A stretch of DNA of 64,000 nucleotides from Streptomyces sp. NRRL WC-3605. Lineage in GTDB: Bacteria > Actinomycetota > Actinomycetes > Streptomycetales > Streptomycetaceae. The stretch covers positions 158,697 to 222,696 of the forward strand of contig NZ_LLZN01000113.1 in the NCBI RefSeq assembly GCF_001509795.1. Reading direction: 5' to 3'. Shown one piece after another: positions 11,050-19,694 of the stretch. A program made the translations under genes and the position numbers. Each line of letters begins with the position of its first letter. The first letter of the stretch is position 1. The notes beneath the pieces were generated by a model, which ran no database searches, was not told the DNA's origin, and saw nothing but the letters and a program-made list of their open reading frames with translations.

Positions 11050-11835
11050 TCAGCTGGCCAGTCCGATGACCAGCCACATGAACGCCACTCCCGCAATCGT
11101 GAACAAGAGGGTCGCCCGGGTCGGATGCGGACTGTGCGCCTCGGGCAGAATGTCCGAAGTCGCCAGGTAGAGAAGGAAACCGGCGAAGAAGCCCAGGAAT
11201 ATGCTCAGGATTTTTTCGGAGATCGTGAAGGCCAACGTCACCGACGCGCCTGCGAGCGGAGCCGCGGCATCAGCCGCGACAAGTGCGAGACCTTTCCGTC
11301 GGTCATTGCCGTACAGCTGGGTGATGGTGAAGGTGTTGAACCCGTCCGCGAAGTCGTGGGAGATCACGGCGATGGCGACCACAGTGCCCGTGGTCCCGCC
11401 CGCCTGAGTCGCCGCTCCGATCGCGAATCCGTCAAGAAAGCTGTGTCCCACCAACGCGCCCGCGGCGACGATTCCCAGTCCGTGGACCGGTCTGTCCGAC
11501 GATGCGTGACCGTGGTGATGAGGCGGTGAGAACGGGTGCGAGTGAGGCGCGTACTCCTTCTCATGCGCGCGGTGGATGGCCACACAGCGTTCCGTTATGT
11601 GCAGTACGAGGAAACCGGCGATGAAAAGAAGCAACGGGACAGGGACCCCGAACGTCTCCGTCTCGTTCGTATCCAGCGCTTCGGGCAGCAGGTCGAACCC
11701 GACTATCCCCAGCATCAGGCCCGCCGTGAGGCCGAGCACGAGATGTCGTCGGTCACCCACATGTTGTGCGACCCAGCCCCCGAGCAGGGTGGTGGCAGTG
11801 GCACCGGCTGCTATCAGTATGGGAGCGGCCATCAT
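11050..11835 (-). CDS. ZIP-family divalent metal transporter
   Basis: A polytopic membrane protein of 261 residues with eight likely transmembrane segments. The metal-path motifs of ZIP proteins are present: HSFLDGFAIG in TM4 and ISHDFADG in TM5. The cytoplasmic loop between TM3 and TM4 is histidine-rich (HSHPF and PPHHHGH). It probably imports zinc or another divalent cation. Base composition is visibly lower in GC than the flanking genes (AAA and ATT codons, a T6 run at 11211), consistent with recent acquisition together with the next two genes. No Zur-like palindrome was recognised upstream. Confidence 0.85.
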   Translation of the reverse strand: MMAAPILIAAGATATTLLGGWVAQHVGDRRHLVLGLTAGLMLGIVGFDLLPEALDTNETETFGVPVPLLLFIAGFLVLHITERCVAIHRAHEKEYAPHSHPFSPPHHHGHASSDRPVHGLGIVAAGALVGHSFLDGFAIGAATQAGGTTGTVVAIAVISHDFADGFNTFTITQLYGNDRRKGLALVAADAAAPLAGASVTLAFTISEKILSIFLGFFAGFLLYLATSDILPEAHSPHPTRATLLFTIAGVAFMWLVIGLAS

Positions 11836-11911
11836 GATCTCCCATCACAGACGGAGGCCGAGTGTCACGGGTCGTTCGCCGTTCCCGCACAAGGGGCCTT
11901 TCCCCCGGCCC

Positions 11912-12098
11912 CTAGGGGGTGTCTTGCCGATCAGGCCGGGCTCCCGGCGCCTGGCACCGCGCCTCGCCGCGTTGTCGTCGGTCGCCGATGCGCCGCATCG
12001 ACTCCCTCATGCGCCGCATCGACTCCCTCCTCCGCCTTGCGATGCACGGCACCAGACACCGGGAGCCGACCCGGCCTGATCGACAAGACACCCCCTAG
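11912..12098. mobile_element. MITE-like element, 187 bp, CTAG-bounded
   Basis: Non-coding element with long imperfect terminal inverted repeats. The left end reads CTAGGGGGTGTCTTGCCGAT and the right end, in reverse complement, CTAGGGGGTGTCTTGTCGAT; similarity continues about 35-40 bp inward through GGCCGGG. CTAG at both outer ends looks like a duplicated target site. Inside is an exact 21-bp tandem duplication. There is no transposase, so it would need mobilisation in trans; ends and target are reminiscent of IS5-type elements (inference). The right-hand CTAG contributes the TAG stop of the adjacent VOC gene. Confidence 0.75.
11988..12029. repeat. Exact 21-bp tandem duplication inside the MITE-like element
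   Basis: The unit ATGCGCCGCATCGACTCCCT plus one C occurs at 11988-12008 and again at 12009-12029 without mismatch, pointing to a recent slippage or duplication event in this copy. Confidence 0.85.
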
Positions 12099-12538
12099 CC
12101 GATGGGGCTCGCGCCTTCCTGGAACACATTGATGAGGTTTCCTTCGGAGTCCCGGATCGCGGTGGAGATGCTGCCGTCTCCGAGATCCATCTGCTCCCAG
12201 ACTGTCGTCACGCCCAACTCGCGGAACGTCTGCGTCACGCTCGCCAGGTCCTCGACACGGAACACAAGGGCCTTGTTGCCGATCGCACGGACGTGGTCGG
12301 GAGGATCCGCCGTCAGTTCGGGGACGCGGACGCCGTCGGCAGGCTGGAGCAGCTCGAGCCGGAAACCCGGACCCTCCAGGAACGCGACGTCGGCTCCGAT
12401 GGCCTCGAAGCGGGACTTCGCCAGGAGGGTGAGGCCGAACACCCGGCGCCACCAGGCGATGGAGGCGTCGAGGTCGCTCACGGAGGTCGTGACGTTGTGC
12501 AGGCTGTAGGCGAAGGGGGGTTGATCGGCGGCACTCAT
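12095..12538 (-). CDS. VOC-superfamily (glyoxalase/dioxygenase-fold) protein
   Basis: A protein of 147 residues, a single vicinal-oxygen-chelate domain made of two beta-alpha-beta-beta-beta halves. The first starts at SLHNVTTSVSDLDASIAWW, the second at GNKALVFRVEDLASV and ends DSEGNLINVFQ, the usual final strand with a glutamate near the metal position. Such proteins can be dioxygenases, glyoxalases or antibiotic-binding proteins; nothing specific is visible. It lies 53 bp after the chloroperoxidase-type gene on the same strand, probably co-transcribed. Its TAG stop lies in the CTAG at the edge of the MITE-like element. Confidence 0.8.
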   Translation of the reverse strand: MSAADQPPFAYSLHNVTTSVSDLDASIAWWRRVFGLTLLAKSRFEAIGADVAFLEGPGFRLELLQPADGVRVPELTADPPDHVRAIGNKALVFRVEDLASVTQTFRELGVTTVWEQMDLGDGSISTAIRDSEGNLINVFQEGASPIG

Positions 12539-12591
12539 ACGGATCCCTCAAAGCGCAGCGTCGGCCCACGGCGGCGGGGCCGCGGGCGTCT

Positions 12592-13419
12592 TCAACCGCG
12601 GGCGAATTCGAGGAGGTCCTTGTTGAAGGTCTCGGCGTACTTGGGCACCATGGCGAGACCGTGCGGAGCGCCCTCGTAGACCTTGTACACCACGTCCTTG
12701 ACGATCTTCGAGGACTTGGCGCCCGCGGAGACGATCGGAACGATCTGGTCGTCGTCACCGTGCACGATCAAGGTGGGCACGTCGACCTTCTTGAGGTCCT
12801 CGGTGGTGTCCGTCTCGGAGAACGCCTTGACACAGTCGTAGGCGCCCTTGATCCCGACGGTCATGCTCCAGAGCCAGAACTCGTCGCGCGTGCCCTGGGA
12901 GACGGTGGACCCTTCGCGGTTGGCGCCGTAGAACGGGGCACTCAGGTCCTTGTAGAACTGGGACCGGTCCGTCGCCACGCCTTCGCGGATCTCGTCGAAC
13001 ACCTCGATCGGCAGACCCTCGGGGTTCGCTTCCGTCTTGAGCATGAGAGGCGGAATCGCCCCCAGGAGGACCAGCTTCGCGACCCGGCTCGTACCATGAC
13101 GGCCGATGTATCGGGTGACTTCGCCGCCCCCGGTGGAGTGACCGACCAGGATCACGTTCTGCAGGTCTTCGGCTTCGATGACTGCGGCCAGGTCATCGGC
13201 ATAGGTGTCGAGGTTGTTCCCGTCCCAGGTCTGCCCGGAACGTCCGCCCCCGCGCCTGTCGTGTGCGATGGCCCGGTAGCCGTTGTCCGCCATGAGCTTC
13301 ATCTGCGGATCCCAGGCGTCCGCGGTCAGCGGCCAGCCGTGGGAGAAGACCACGGGCTGTCCAGCACCCCAGTCCTTGTAAAAGATTTGCGTGCCGTCAC
13401 TGGTGGTGGCGAAAGGCAT
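12592..13419 (-). CDS. Alpha/beta hydrolase of the cofactor-free chloroperoxidase type
   Basis: A protein of 275 residues, the normal length of bacterial non-heme haloperoxidase/perhydrolase-type alpha/beta hydrolases. The nucleophile elbow GHSTGGG carries Ser95. The acid lies in HGDDDQIVP and the histidine in GAPHGLAM. The opening [12 protein letters not shown] and HGWPL (oxyanion loop) are characteristic of the group. These enzymes hydrolyse esters or lactones and form peracids in vitro; the natural substrate is usually unknown. A purine-rich AGAGGAAAG site precedes the ATG. Lower GC than most of the window. First gene of a probable two-gene unit with the VOC protein. Confidence 0.87.
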   Translation of the reverse strand: MPFATTSDGTQIFYKDWGAGQPVVFSHGWPLTADAWDPQMKLMADNGYRAIAHDRRGGGRSGQTWDGNNLDTYADDLAAVIEAEDLQNVILVGHSTGGGEVTRYIGRHGTSRVAKLVLLGAIPPLMLKTEANPEGLPIEVFDEIREGVATDRSQFYKDLSAPFYGANREGSTVSQGTRDEFWLWSMTVGIKGAYDCVKAFSETDTTEDLKKVDVPTLIVHGDDDQIVPIVSAGAKSSKIVKDVVYKVYEGAPHGLAMVPKYAETFNKDLLEFARG

Positions 13420-13980
13420 GATCTGCTTTCCTCTCGAAGCTGGCTTGTACCCGCTGCGTCACGCCGTCCAGGGCTGTGACGAGAGTGGTTACATGCTGCG
13501 AGTTTCACCCTAGCTCCGAGGTTCCGCTTCAGCGCGTCGAGAACAACAGGTGACTCGCGGAGCCGCTTCCCGTTCGTCAACTGCCCGTGCCAGACGGAAC
13601 GTTGAGCGCCGAATGGCCTGACCGGCGGGATTTTCATCGGCACAAGCGAGTCGCGAGGCCGGGAGGCTACCGTCTCCTCCGGCAGGCCCCCCACCCGCCG
13701 CGACCCGGCCGGGGTGCCCCACGCCCCGACGCGGAGTGGTTCTGCCTGGGACCCGGCGACGCTGTCCGTGGACGGCGTGATCCATGCGGAGAGCTACCGC
13801 CCGGTCACGTCACGTTAGGGTCACGGGTCTCCCATATCGCCCCGCCGCCGCCACGGCCCCTGGCTAGGTTCGTCACCTCTTGAACCACCCCTCGGATGCG
13901 TTCGCACCACGTGAACCCCGCACACCGCTCGGACCACCTCTGTCACGCGCGCCGTCCGAGTCACCAGGGAAGGACCCGCC
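13420..13980. other. 561-bp divergent intergenic region without a supportable gene
   Basis: Lies between the divergent chloroperoxidase-type gene and the excalibur gene, so it must carry both promoters. Short open frames on both strands (for example 13510-13785 minus and 13587-13883 plus) lack ribosome-binding sites and codon bias and are not called. A GGGTAC hexamer facing the hydrolase gene (complement of 13448-13453) resembles a streptomycete sigma-B -10, but no matching -35 was found. TCACGT/GTCACG words cluster at 13803-13825. Confidence 0.45.
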
Positions 13981-14430
13981 GTGAACCCGTTCCGCACCCC
14001 CGGCGCCCTCGTCGCCGCGCTGGCACTGGCCGCGCTGCCCGCCACCGCCGTCGCCCACGACGGGAACCACCCCTTCACGAACTGCTCCGAGGCGTACGCG
14101 AGCGGGTACTCGGACATCCCCCGCGGCGACCGGCACTACGGGTCCCACCTGGACCGGGACGGCGACGGCCTCGGCTGCGACAGCCCGCCCGCCGGCTTCG
14201 TCCCGGCCGATGACAAGAAGCCCGATGACAAGAAGTCCGACGACACAGCGTCCGACGACACACAGTCCGGGGTCGGTGCCGCCGCGGACGACGGTGGCCG
14301 GGACGGCACCGACCTCGCCGAGACCGGCGGCTCCGACAGCACCCCGTACATCGCGGCGGGCGGCCTGGTCGCCGTCCTCGCCGGGGGCACGGTGATGCTG
14401 GCGGTGCAGCGGCGGCGTACGAACCGCTGA
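13981..14430 (+). CDS. Secreted excalibur-domain protein with LAETG sortase anchor
   Basis: A protein of 149 residues. N-terminal signal peptide (hydrophobic residues ~8-25, then A-x-A before H). Excalibur calcium-binding domain at about residues 30-70 with NCSEAYASG and the EF-like DRDGDGLGCD. A Lys/Asp-rich linker follows. The C-terminal sorting signal is LAETG (112-116), a hydrophobic helix and an RRR tail. LAxTG is the motif used by class E sortases of streptomycetes, so the protein is probably linked to peptidoglycan. The GTG start has a GGAAGGA site. The sortase at 20641-21285 is class F-like and need not be its partner. Confidence 0.85.
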   Translation: MNPFRTPGALVAALALAALPATAVAHDGNHPFTNCSEAYASGYSDIPRGDRHYGSHLDRDGDGLGCDSPPAGFVPADDKKPDDKKSDDTASDDTQSGVGAAADDGGRDGTDLAETGGSDSTPYIAAGGLVAVLAGGTVMLAVQRRRTNR

Positions 14431-14496
14431 CGTGCGGCGGGCCGGTCCGGTCGTTCGTAGGCTGGTATGACCGGTACCGCGCGGAAGGAGCCCCGG

Positions 14497-15423
14497 ATGT
14501 CCCGCTGGAGCACCCGTGACATCCCCGCCCTCGACGGACGGACCGCCGTCGTCACCGGCGGCAACGGAGGCATCGGCCTCGCCACGGCACGGGAGCTGGC
14601 GGCCCACGGGGCGCGGGTTGTGCTCGCCTGCCGCAGCGAGGCCCGGGGCGCGGCGGCGGGGGACCGGCTGGTGACGGAGGTCCCCGGAGCGCGGGTCGAG
14701 GTGCTGCGCCTGGACCTGGCCGACCTCGGATCGGTGCGGGCGTTCGCGGACACGTTCCCGTACGGCCGGCTCGACCTGCTGGTGAACAACGCCGGGGTGA
14801 TGGCCCTGCCGTACGGGACGACGGCCGACGGGTTCGAGACGCAGTTCGGCGTCAACCACCTGGGGCACTTCGCGCTCACCGGGCTGCTGCTGCCCGTCCT
14901 GCTCGCGACGCCGGGCGCCCGCGTGGTGACCGTCTCCAGCTCGGCGCACCTGATGGGCAACGTCGACATCCGCGACCTCAACAGCGAGCGCCGGTACCGG
15001 CGGTGGACCGCCTACGCCCGGTCCAAGTCGGCCAACCTGCTCTTCACCCACGAGCTGGCGCGCAGACTGGCGGCGCGCGGCGCGGACGTGGTGGCCGCCG
15101 CGGCCCACCCCGGGTACGCGGACACCGGGCTCCAGGCCGCCGGGCCGCGCATGGCGGGCGACCGGACCGGCGAACGGCTCGCGCACCTCGGCAACCGCCT
15201 GTTCGCCCAGCCGGCGACGGCGGGCGCGCTGCCGGTCCTGTACGCGGCCACCGCCCCCGGCGTACGCCCCGACTCCTTCACGGGGCCGGCGTTCCTCGAC
15301 TGGCGCGGGGCCCCCGCCCCCGCGCGGCGTGCCCCCTGGACGACGGACGACCGGGCGAGCGCCCTGCTGTGGGAGCACTCGGCCCGGCTGACCGGGGTCG
15401 ACCCCGAGGCCCTGCGGCCCTGA
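14497..15423 (+). CDS. Short-chain dehydrogenase/reductase (retinol-dehydrogenase-like)
   Basis: A protein of 308 residues with a Rossmann fold: cofactor loop TGGNGGIG (residues ~23-30), NNAG at 97-100 and the catalytic pair in YARSK (Y173, K177). The arginine after the second strand (LACRSEAR) suggests NADP(H). The C-terminal extension fits the WWOX/retinol-dehydrogenase-like subgroup, which acts on lipophilic alcohols or ketones; the substrate is unknown. The start was set at 14497 because GGAAGGAG ends 6 nt upstream; an in-frame ATG at 14467 would include that site in the coding region. Confidence 0.88.
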   Translation: MSRWSTRDIPALDGRTAVVTGGNGGIGLATARELAAHGARVVLACRSEARGAAAGDRLVTEVPGARVEVLRLDLADLGSVRAFADTFPYGRLDLLVNNAGVMALPYGTTADGFETQFGVNHLGHFALTGLLLPVLLATPGARVVTVSSSAHLMGNVDIRDLNSERRYRRWTAYARSKSANLLFTHELARRLAARGADVVAAAAHPGYADTGLQAAGPRMAGDRTGERLAHLGNRLFAQPATAGALPVLYAATAPGVRPDSFTGPAFLDWRGAPAPARRAPWTTDDRASALLWEHSARLTGVDPEALRP

Positions 15424-15447
15424 CGGCCCGCCGCGAGGTTCTGAAGC

Positions 15448-15467
15448 CCTGACGAAGCTCCGTCAGG
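15448..15467. terminator. Hairpin between convergent SDR and nirD genes
   Basis: Perfect 7-bp stem CCTGACG (15448-15454) / CGTCAGG (15461-15467) with a 6-nt loop, overlapping the nirD stop codon. Probably bidirectional. Confidence 0.5.
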
Positions 15468-15813
15468 CCGCGCGCACCTCGTACGTCGCCACCCGCACCG
15501 CCTCGTCGTCCAGGCACCGCCCCGTCTCCAGGTCGAACCGCTGCTTCAGCAGCGGGGAGGCGACGAAGGGGCGGCCCCGGTGGGTGCCGATGAGGCCGCG
15601 GGAGAGGACCGCCGCGCCGCCGAACGGGTCGCGGTTGTCGATCGCGTACAGGCGGCCGGCGCGGTCCCGGAACAGGGCCACCTGGCCGCCGTCCGGCAGC
15701 AGGGCCGCCACGCCCCGGCCCGGCAGCAGCCGGGTCAGGTCGCAGACCGGCAGCCAGTGGCCGCCCACCCGGACGTGGACCTTCACATCGGTGATCTCGG
15801 GAGCCAGGGTCAT
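15463..15813 (-). CDS. nirD: Assimilatory nitrite reductase small subunit
   Basis: A protein of 116 residues with a Rieske-like fold (WLPVCDL, GQVALFRDRAGRLYAIDNRDPFGGAAVLSRGLIG). The Cys-x-His and Cys-x-x-His cluster ligands of true Rieske proteins are absent, as expected for NirD. It partners NirB in NADH-dependent reduction of nitrite to ammonium. The ATG at 15813 overlaps the nirB stop by 4 nt (ATGA), giving coupled synthesis of the two subunits. Last gene of the nirB2-nirB-nirD operon; a hairpin overlaps its stop codon. Confidence 0.94.
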   Translation of the reverse strand: MTLAPEITDVKVHVRVGGHWLPVCDLTRLLPGRGVAALLPDGGQVALFRDRAGRLYAIDNRDPFGGAAVLSRGLIGTHRGRPFVASPLLKQRFDLETGRCLDDEAVRVATYEVRAA

Positions 15814-18422
15814 CGCTGGGCGCTTCCTTCCAGGACGTCTTCGGCGCGGGGACGCATGCCGATGGACAGCAGGGGCAGGTCGGGCTTGATCTGGTCGCGC
15901 TCCGGGACGAAGCCGACGACCGGGTCGGGGGTGTCGGGCGCGTTCACGAAGGACACGAACCGGGCGAGCTTCTCGGGGTCGTTGATGGTCTCGGCCCACT
16001 CGTCGCGGTAGTGCGACACGTGGGCCGCCATCAGGGACTCCAGCTCCTCGCAGATGCCGAGGGAGTCCTCCACGACGACCTCGCGGACGTGGTCCAGGCC
16101 GCCCGGGATGCGCTCCAGCCACACGCTGGTGCGCTCCAGGCGGTCCGCGGTGCGGATGTAGAACATCAGGAACCGGTCGATCAGCCGGATCAGTTCGGCG
16201 TCGGACAGGTCCTGCGCCAGCAGGTCCGCGTGGCGCGGGGTGGCGCCGCCGTTGCCGCCGACGTACAGGTTCCAGCCGTTGGCGGTGGCGATCACGCCGA
16301 AGTCCTTCGACTGGGCCTCCGCGCACTCGCGTTGGCAGCCGGAGACCGCCGACTTCAGCTTGTGCGGCGACCTCAGCCCCCGGTACCGCAGCTCCAGGTC
16401 GATCGCCATGCGGACCGAGTCCTGCACGCCGTAGCGGCACCAGGTCTGCCCCACGCAGGACTTCACCGTGCGCAGCGACTTGCCGTAGGCGTGGCCGGAC
16501 TCGAAGCCGGCGTCGACCAGCCGGGCCCAGATCAGCGGCAGCTGCTCGACGCGGGCGCCGAACATGTCGATCCGCTGGCCACCGGTGATCTTCGTGTAGA
16601 GGCCGAAGTCCCGGGCGATCTCGCCGATCACGATCAGGCCCTCGGGGGTGACCTCGCCGCCGGGGATGCGCGGGACGACCGAGTAGGAGCCGTTCTTCTG
16701 GAGGTTGGCGAGGAAGTGGTCGTTGCTGTCCTGCAGGGCCGCCTGCTCGCCGTCCAGGACGTAGCCGCTCGCGCCGATCGTGGGGGCGAGGGACGCGATG
16801 ACCGACGCGACCGTGGGCTTGCAGATCTCGCAGCCGTCGCCGCCGCGGGCGCCGTCGCGGCCATAGCGGTCGAGCAGGTCCTGGTAGGTGGTGATGCGCA
16901 GGGCGAGGACGATCTCGTACAGCTCCTCGCGGGTCTGGGCGAAGCAGCCGCACAGGCCCTTGTCGACCTCGACGCCGGACGCCTCCAGCTCGGCGGTGAC
17001 GAGCTGTCCGAGCACCTTCACGCAACTGCCGCAGCCGGTGCCGGCCTTGGTGCACTTCTTCACCTCGGGCACGGTGGTGCAGCTGTGCTCGGTGACCGCG
17101 CCGCGGATCGTGCCCTTGGTGACGTTGTGGCAGGAGCAGATCACCGCGTCGTCGGGCAGGGCCGACGGGCCGAGCTGCGCCGGGGCGCCCGCGCCGGCCG
17201 GCAGCACCAGCGACTCGGGGGAGACCGGCGGGACCGACCCGGTGAAGGCGCGCAGCGTGCCGTACGCCTCCGCGTCCCCGACCAGGATGCCGCCGAGCAG
17301 GGTGCCGTCCCGGCCGACGACGAGCTTCTTGTACAGGCCCGCACGCGAGTCGGAGTACACGACGTCCAGGCAGTCCTCGGTGGTGCCGTGCGCGTCGCCG
17401 AAGGAGGCCACGTCCACGCCGAGCAGCTTCAGCTTGGTGGACAGGTCGGCGCCGGTGAAGGACGCCTCGTCCTCGGCGATCGTCGCGGCGGCCGTCTCGG
17501 CCTGCTCGTAGCCGGGGGCGACCAGGCCGTACACCCGGCCGTCCACGGCCAGGGCGCACTCGCCGATCGCGAACACCGACGGGTCGGACACCGTACGGCA
17601 CCGTTCGTCGACCGCGATGCCGCCGCGCTCGCCGACCGTGAGGCCGCAGTCGCGGGCCAGCTGGTCTCGGGGGCGGACACCGGCGCTGAACACCACCATG
17701 TCGGTGGCGAGTTCGGAGCTGTCGGACAGCTTCATACCGGTCACGGCACCCGAGGAGTCGACCACGATCTCCTGCGTGCCGACCCCCGTGTGCACGCTCA
17801 GGCCCATGTCCTCGATGGTGCGCAGCAGCGCGGCGCCGCCGCCGTCGTCGACCTGCACCGGCATCAGGCGCGGCGCGAACTCCACGATGTGCGCCTCCAC
17901 GCCCAGGCCCTTGAGCGCGCCCGCGGCCTCCAGGCCCAGCAGACCGCCGCCGACCACGGCACCCGTGGTGGCCCGGGACCTCGCGTACTCCTCGATCGCG
18001 AGCAGGTCCTCGATCGTGCGGTAGACGAAGCAGCCGTCGGCGTCCTTGTTCGGCACCGGCGGCACGAACGGGTACGACCCGGTGGCGAGGACGAGCGTGT
18101 CGTAGGCGAAGACCTCACCGGAGCGGGCGGTGACCTTGCGGGTCTCCCGGTCGACGTGGACCGCCGGGTCGCCGACGTACAGCTCGATGCCGTGCGCCGC
18201 GATGAACTCCGCGTCCGTCAGCGACAGGTCCTCGGGCGTGCGGCCCGAGAAGTACGAGGTGAGCGCCACGCGGTCGTACGCCGGACGCGGCTCCTCGCAC
18301 AGCACGACCACGCGGTGCGTGGCGGTCAGGCCGCGCTCGGCGAGCGCCTCGAGGAAGCGCTGGCCGACCATGCCGTGGCCGACGAGCACGATCGTGGGGG
18401 TCGCCCCGGGGGTGGCCGTCAT
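15810..18422 (-). CDS. nirB: Assimilatory NADH-nitrite reductase large subunit
   Basis: A protein of 870 residues, full length. Order: FAD/NADH pyridine-nucleotide oxidoreductase (residues ~1-400; VLVGHGMVGQ, VVGGGLLGLEAA), BFD-type [2Fe-2S] region (CSCHNVTKG then KAGTGCGSC), a second Cys cluster (CGCF ... CEIC), then the sulfite/nitrite reductase half. The siroheme-[4Fe-4S] ligands are C656 and C662 in CVGQTWC, and C696 and C700 in CQREC. Reduces nitrite to ammonium with six electrons from NADH. The ATG shares one base with the upstream stop (TGATG) and the stop overlaps nirD. Controlled from the promoter in front of the first gene, where a GlnR-type box lies. Confidence 0.95.
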   Translation of the reverse strand: MTATPGATPTIVLVGHGMVGQRFLEALAERGLTATHRVVVLCEEPRPAYDRVALTSYFSGRTPEDLSLTDAEFIAAHGIELYVGDPAVHVDRETRKVTARSGEVFAYDTLVLATGSYPFVPPVPNKDADGCFVYRTIEDLLAIEEYARSRATTGAVVGGGLLGLEAAGALKGLGVEAHIVEFAPRLMPVQVDDGGGAALLRTIEDMGLSVHTGVGTQEIVVDSSGAVTGMKLSDSSELATDMVVFSAGVRPRDQLARDCGLTVGERGGIAVDERCRTVSDPSVFAIGECALAVDGRVYGLVAPGYEQAETAAATIAEDEASFTGADLSTKLKLLGVDVASFGDAHGTTEDCLDVVYSDSRAGLYKKLVVGRDGTLLGGILVGDAEAYGTLRAFTGSVPPVSPESLVLPAGAGAPAQLGPSALPDDAVICSCHNVTKGTIRGAVTEHSCTTVPEVKKCTKAGTGCGSCVKVLGQLVTAELEASGVEVDKGLCGCFAQTREELYEIVLALRITTYQDLLDRYGRDGARGGDGCEICKPTVASVIASLAPTIGASGYVLDGEQAALQDSNDHFLANLQKNGSYSVVPRIPGGEVTPEGLIVIGEIARDFGLYTKITGGQRIDMFGARVEQLPLIWARLVDAGFESGHAYGKSLRTVKSCVGQTWCRYGVQDSVRMAIDLELRYRGLRSPHKLKSAVSGCQRECAEAQSKDFGVIATANGWNLYVGGNGGATPRHADLLAQDLSDAELIRLIDRFLMFYIRTADRLERTSVWLERIPGGLDHVREVVVEDSLGICEELESLMAAHVSHYRDEWAETINDPEKLARFVSFVNAPDTPDPVVGFVPERDQIKPDLPLLSIGMRPRAEDVLEGSAQR

Positions 18423-19633
18423 CAGGAGCCTCCATCGTTGGTGAGCAGGTGCAGCAGAGGGGCGTCACCGGGGAGCGGCTCGGCGCCCTCCCAGGCGCGG
18501 GCGAGCGCGCCGACGGTGCCGAGTTCGCCGACGAGGACCCCGCCGACCAGGCGGTCGTCGCGGACGACGACCTTGCGGTAGGTGCCGCGGGTGGCGTCGG
18601 CGAGCTGGACGACGTCGTCGCCGGGCCGGGCCTCCGTCTCGCCGAACGCGGCGAGGTCGAAGAAGCCCTCGCCGGCCAGCGTCAGCCGGGTCAGCGCGCG
18701 GGTGCCGGTGTAGCGGGCGGTGCCGTCCCCGGCGAGCGAGGCGGCGAGCACGTCGGCCTGTTCCAGCGCGGGCGCGGCGAGCCCGTAGACGGTCCCGGCG
18801 TGCTGCGCGCAGTCGCCGACGGCCCGGATGTGCGGGTCGGAGGTGCGCAGCTCGTCGTCGACGACGACGCCCTTGGCGACCTCCAGGCCCGCCGTCGTGG
18901 CGAGCCCCACCCGGGGGTGGACGCCGCAGGCCAGTACGACGAGGTCGGCGTCGAGCGCGTACCCGTCGGCCATCTCGACCGAGCGCACCGCCCCGCCGAC
19001 GCAGCGCACGTCCCGGACGCGCAGTTCGGTGTGGACCTCGACGCCGAGGCCGGTCAGATGCCGCCGGACCAGCGCGGAGGCGGCCGGGTCGAGCTGGCGT
19101 TCCATCAGCCGCTCGGACTGCTGGGCGAGCACGACCTGGGCGCCGCGCAGTGCCAGCGCCCGGGCGGCGGAGACCCCGAGGAGCCCGCCGCCGATCACGA
19201 CGGCCCGCACGCCGGGCCGGACCGCCTTGGACAGGCCGAGGCAGTCGTCCAGGGTGCGGAAGGCGTGGACGCCCTCCGGCAGCACGTGGTCGGGGGTGAA
19301 CAGGCCGCGCAGCGGCGGGAGCACCGGGTTGGAGCCGGTGGCCAGGACGAGGGTGCCGTAGTCGATCGCCCGCCCGTCGGCGAGGCGCACGGTGCGCGCC
19401 GCGCGGTCGATGCCGGTGACCCGGCCGCGGACCAGTCCGGCGGGCTCCGGCAGGGCGATCACGTCCGGGCTGTAGTGCCCGGCGAGCACCTCGGCGAGCA
19501 GGACCCGGTTGTACGGGCGGTGTTCCTCGTCGCCGACGAGCGTCACGTCCGTGCCGAGCTCGCCGAGCCGCCGGGCGAGCCGTACGCCCGCGAGGCCGGC
19601 GCCGATCACCACCACACGCGTATTCGAGGTCAT
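18422..19633 (-). CDS. FAD-dependent NAD(P)H oxidoreductase of the nitrite reductase operon (NirB2-type)
   Basis: A protein of 403 residues, homologous to the FAD/NADH half of NirB but without Fe-S or siroheme modules. Two Rossmann motifs: VVIGAGLAGVRLA at the N-terminus and VVIGGGLLGVSAA in the middle; the FAD-closing GDCAQHAGTVYG follows. First gene of the nir operon; its stop shares a base with the nirB start. It probably supplies electrons to nitrite reduction or acts as a second electron-entry subunit (inference). The ATG at 19633 was chosen because a CAGGCT -10 lies 7 nt upstream with no Shine-Dalgarno, as for leaderless messages. Upstream in-frame codons overlap the GlnR-type box. Confidence 0.85.
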   Translation of the reverse strand: MTSNTRVVVIGAGLAGVRLARRLGELGTDVTLVGDEEHRPYNRVLLAEVLAGHYSPDVIALPEPAGLVRGRVTGIDRAARTVRLADGRAIDYGTLVLATGSNPVLPPLRGLFTPDHVLPEGVHAFRTLDDCLGLSKAVRPGVRAVVIGGGLLGVSAARALALRGAQVVLAQQSERLMERQLDPAASALVRRHLTGLGVEVHTELRVRDVRCVGGAVRSVEMADGYALDADLVVLACGVHPRVGLATTAGLEVAKGVVVDDELRTSDPHIRAVGDCAQHAGTVYGLAAPALEQADVLAASLAGDGTARYTGTRALTRLTLAGEGFFDLAAFGETEARPGDDVVQLADATRGTYRKVVVRDDRLVGGVLVGELGTVGALARAWEGAEPLPGDAPLLHLLTNDGGS

Positions 19634-19640
19634 GCCGACG

Positions 19641-19694
19641 AGCCTGCGGGCCGGGTGTTTCCCGGCAGCATCCCCTCTGTTTCCCGTGCGGAAC
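19641..19694 (-). promoter_or_regulatory. GlnR-type box and leaderless-type promoter of nirB2-nirB-nirD
   Basis: On the minus strand four 5-mers follow the published GlnR layout with exact 6-nt gaps: GTTCC (19694-19690), GAAAC (19683-19679), GATGC (19672-19668) and GAAAC (19661-19657). The consensus is gTnAc-n6-GaAAc repeated; both GAAAC half-sites are perfect and exactly 22 bp apart. A CAGGCT hexamer, one mismatch from the TAGGCT -10, lies 7 nt before the ATG at 19633, suggesting transcription starts at the A of ATG. GlnR control of nirB is established in S. coelicolor; the site here is read from sequence. Confidence 0.7.

Noticed and set aside
11931..12758. Minus-strand frame running through the MITE, the VOC gene and the hydrolase end
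   Set aside because: It crosses two genes in the wrong frame and takes its last part from the MITE-like repeat; no ribosome site.
13448..13453. GGGTAC hexamer as a sigma-B-type -10 for the hydrolase gene
   Set aside because: No GnnT-type -35 at 14-16 nt; one hexamer is not enough.
13510..13883. Short open frames on both strands between the hydrolase and excalibur genes
   Set aside because: No ribosome-binding sites, no codon-position bias and no recognisable motif.
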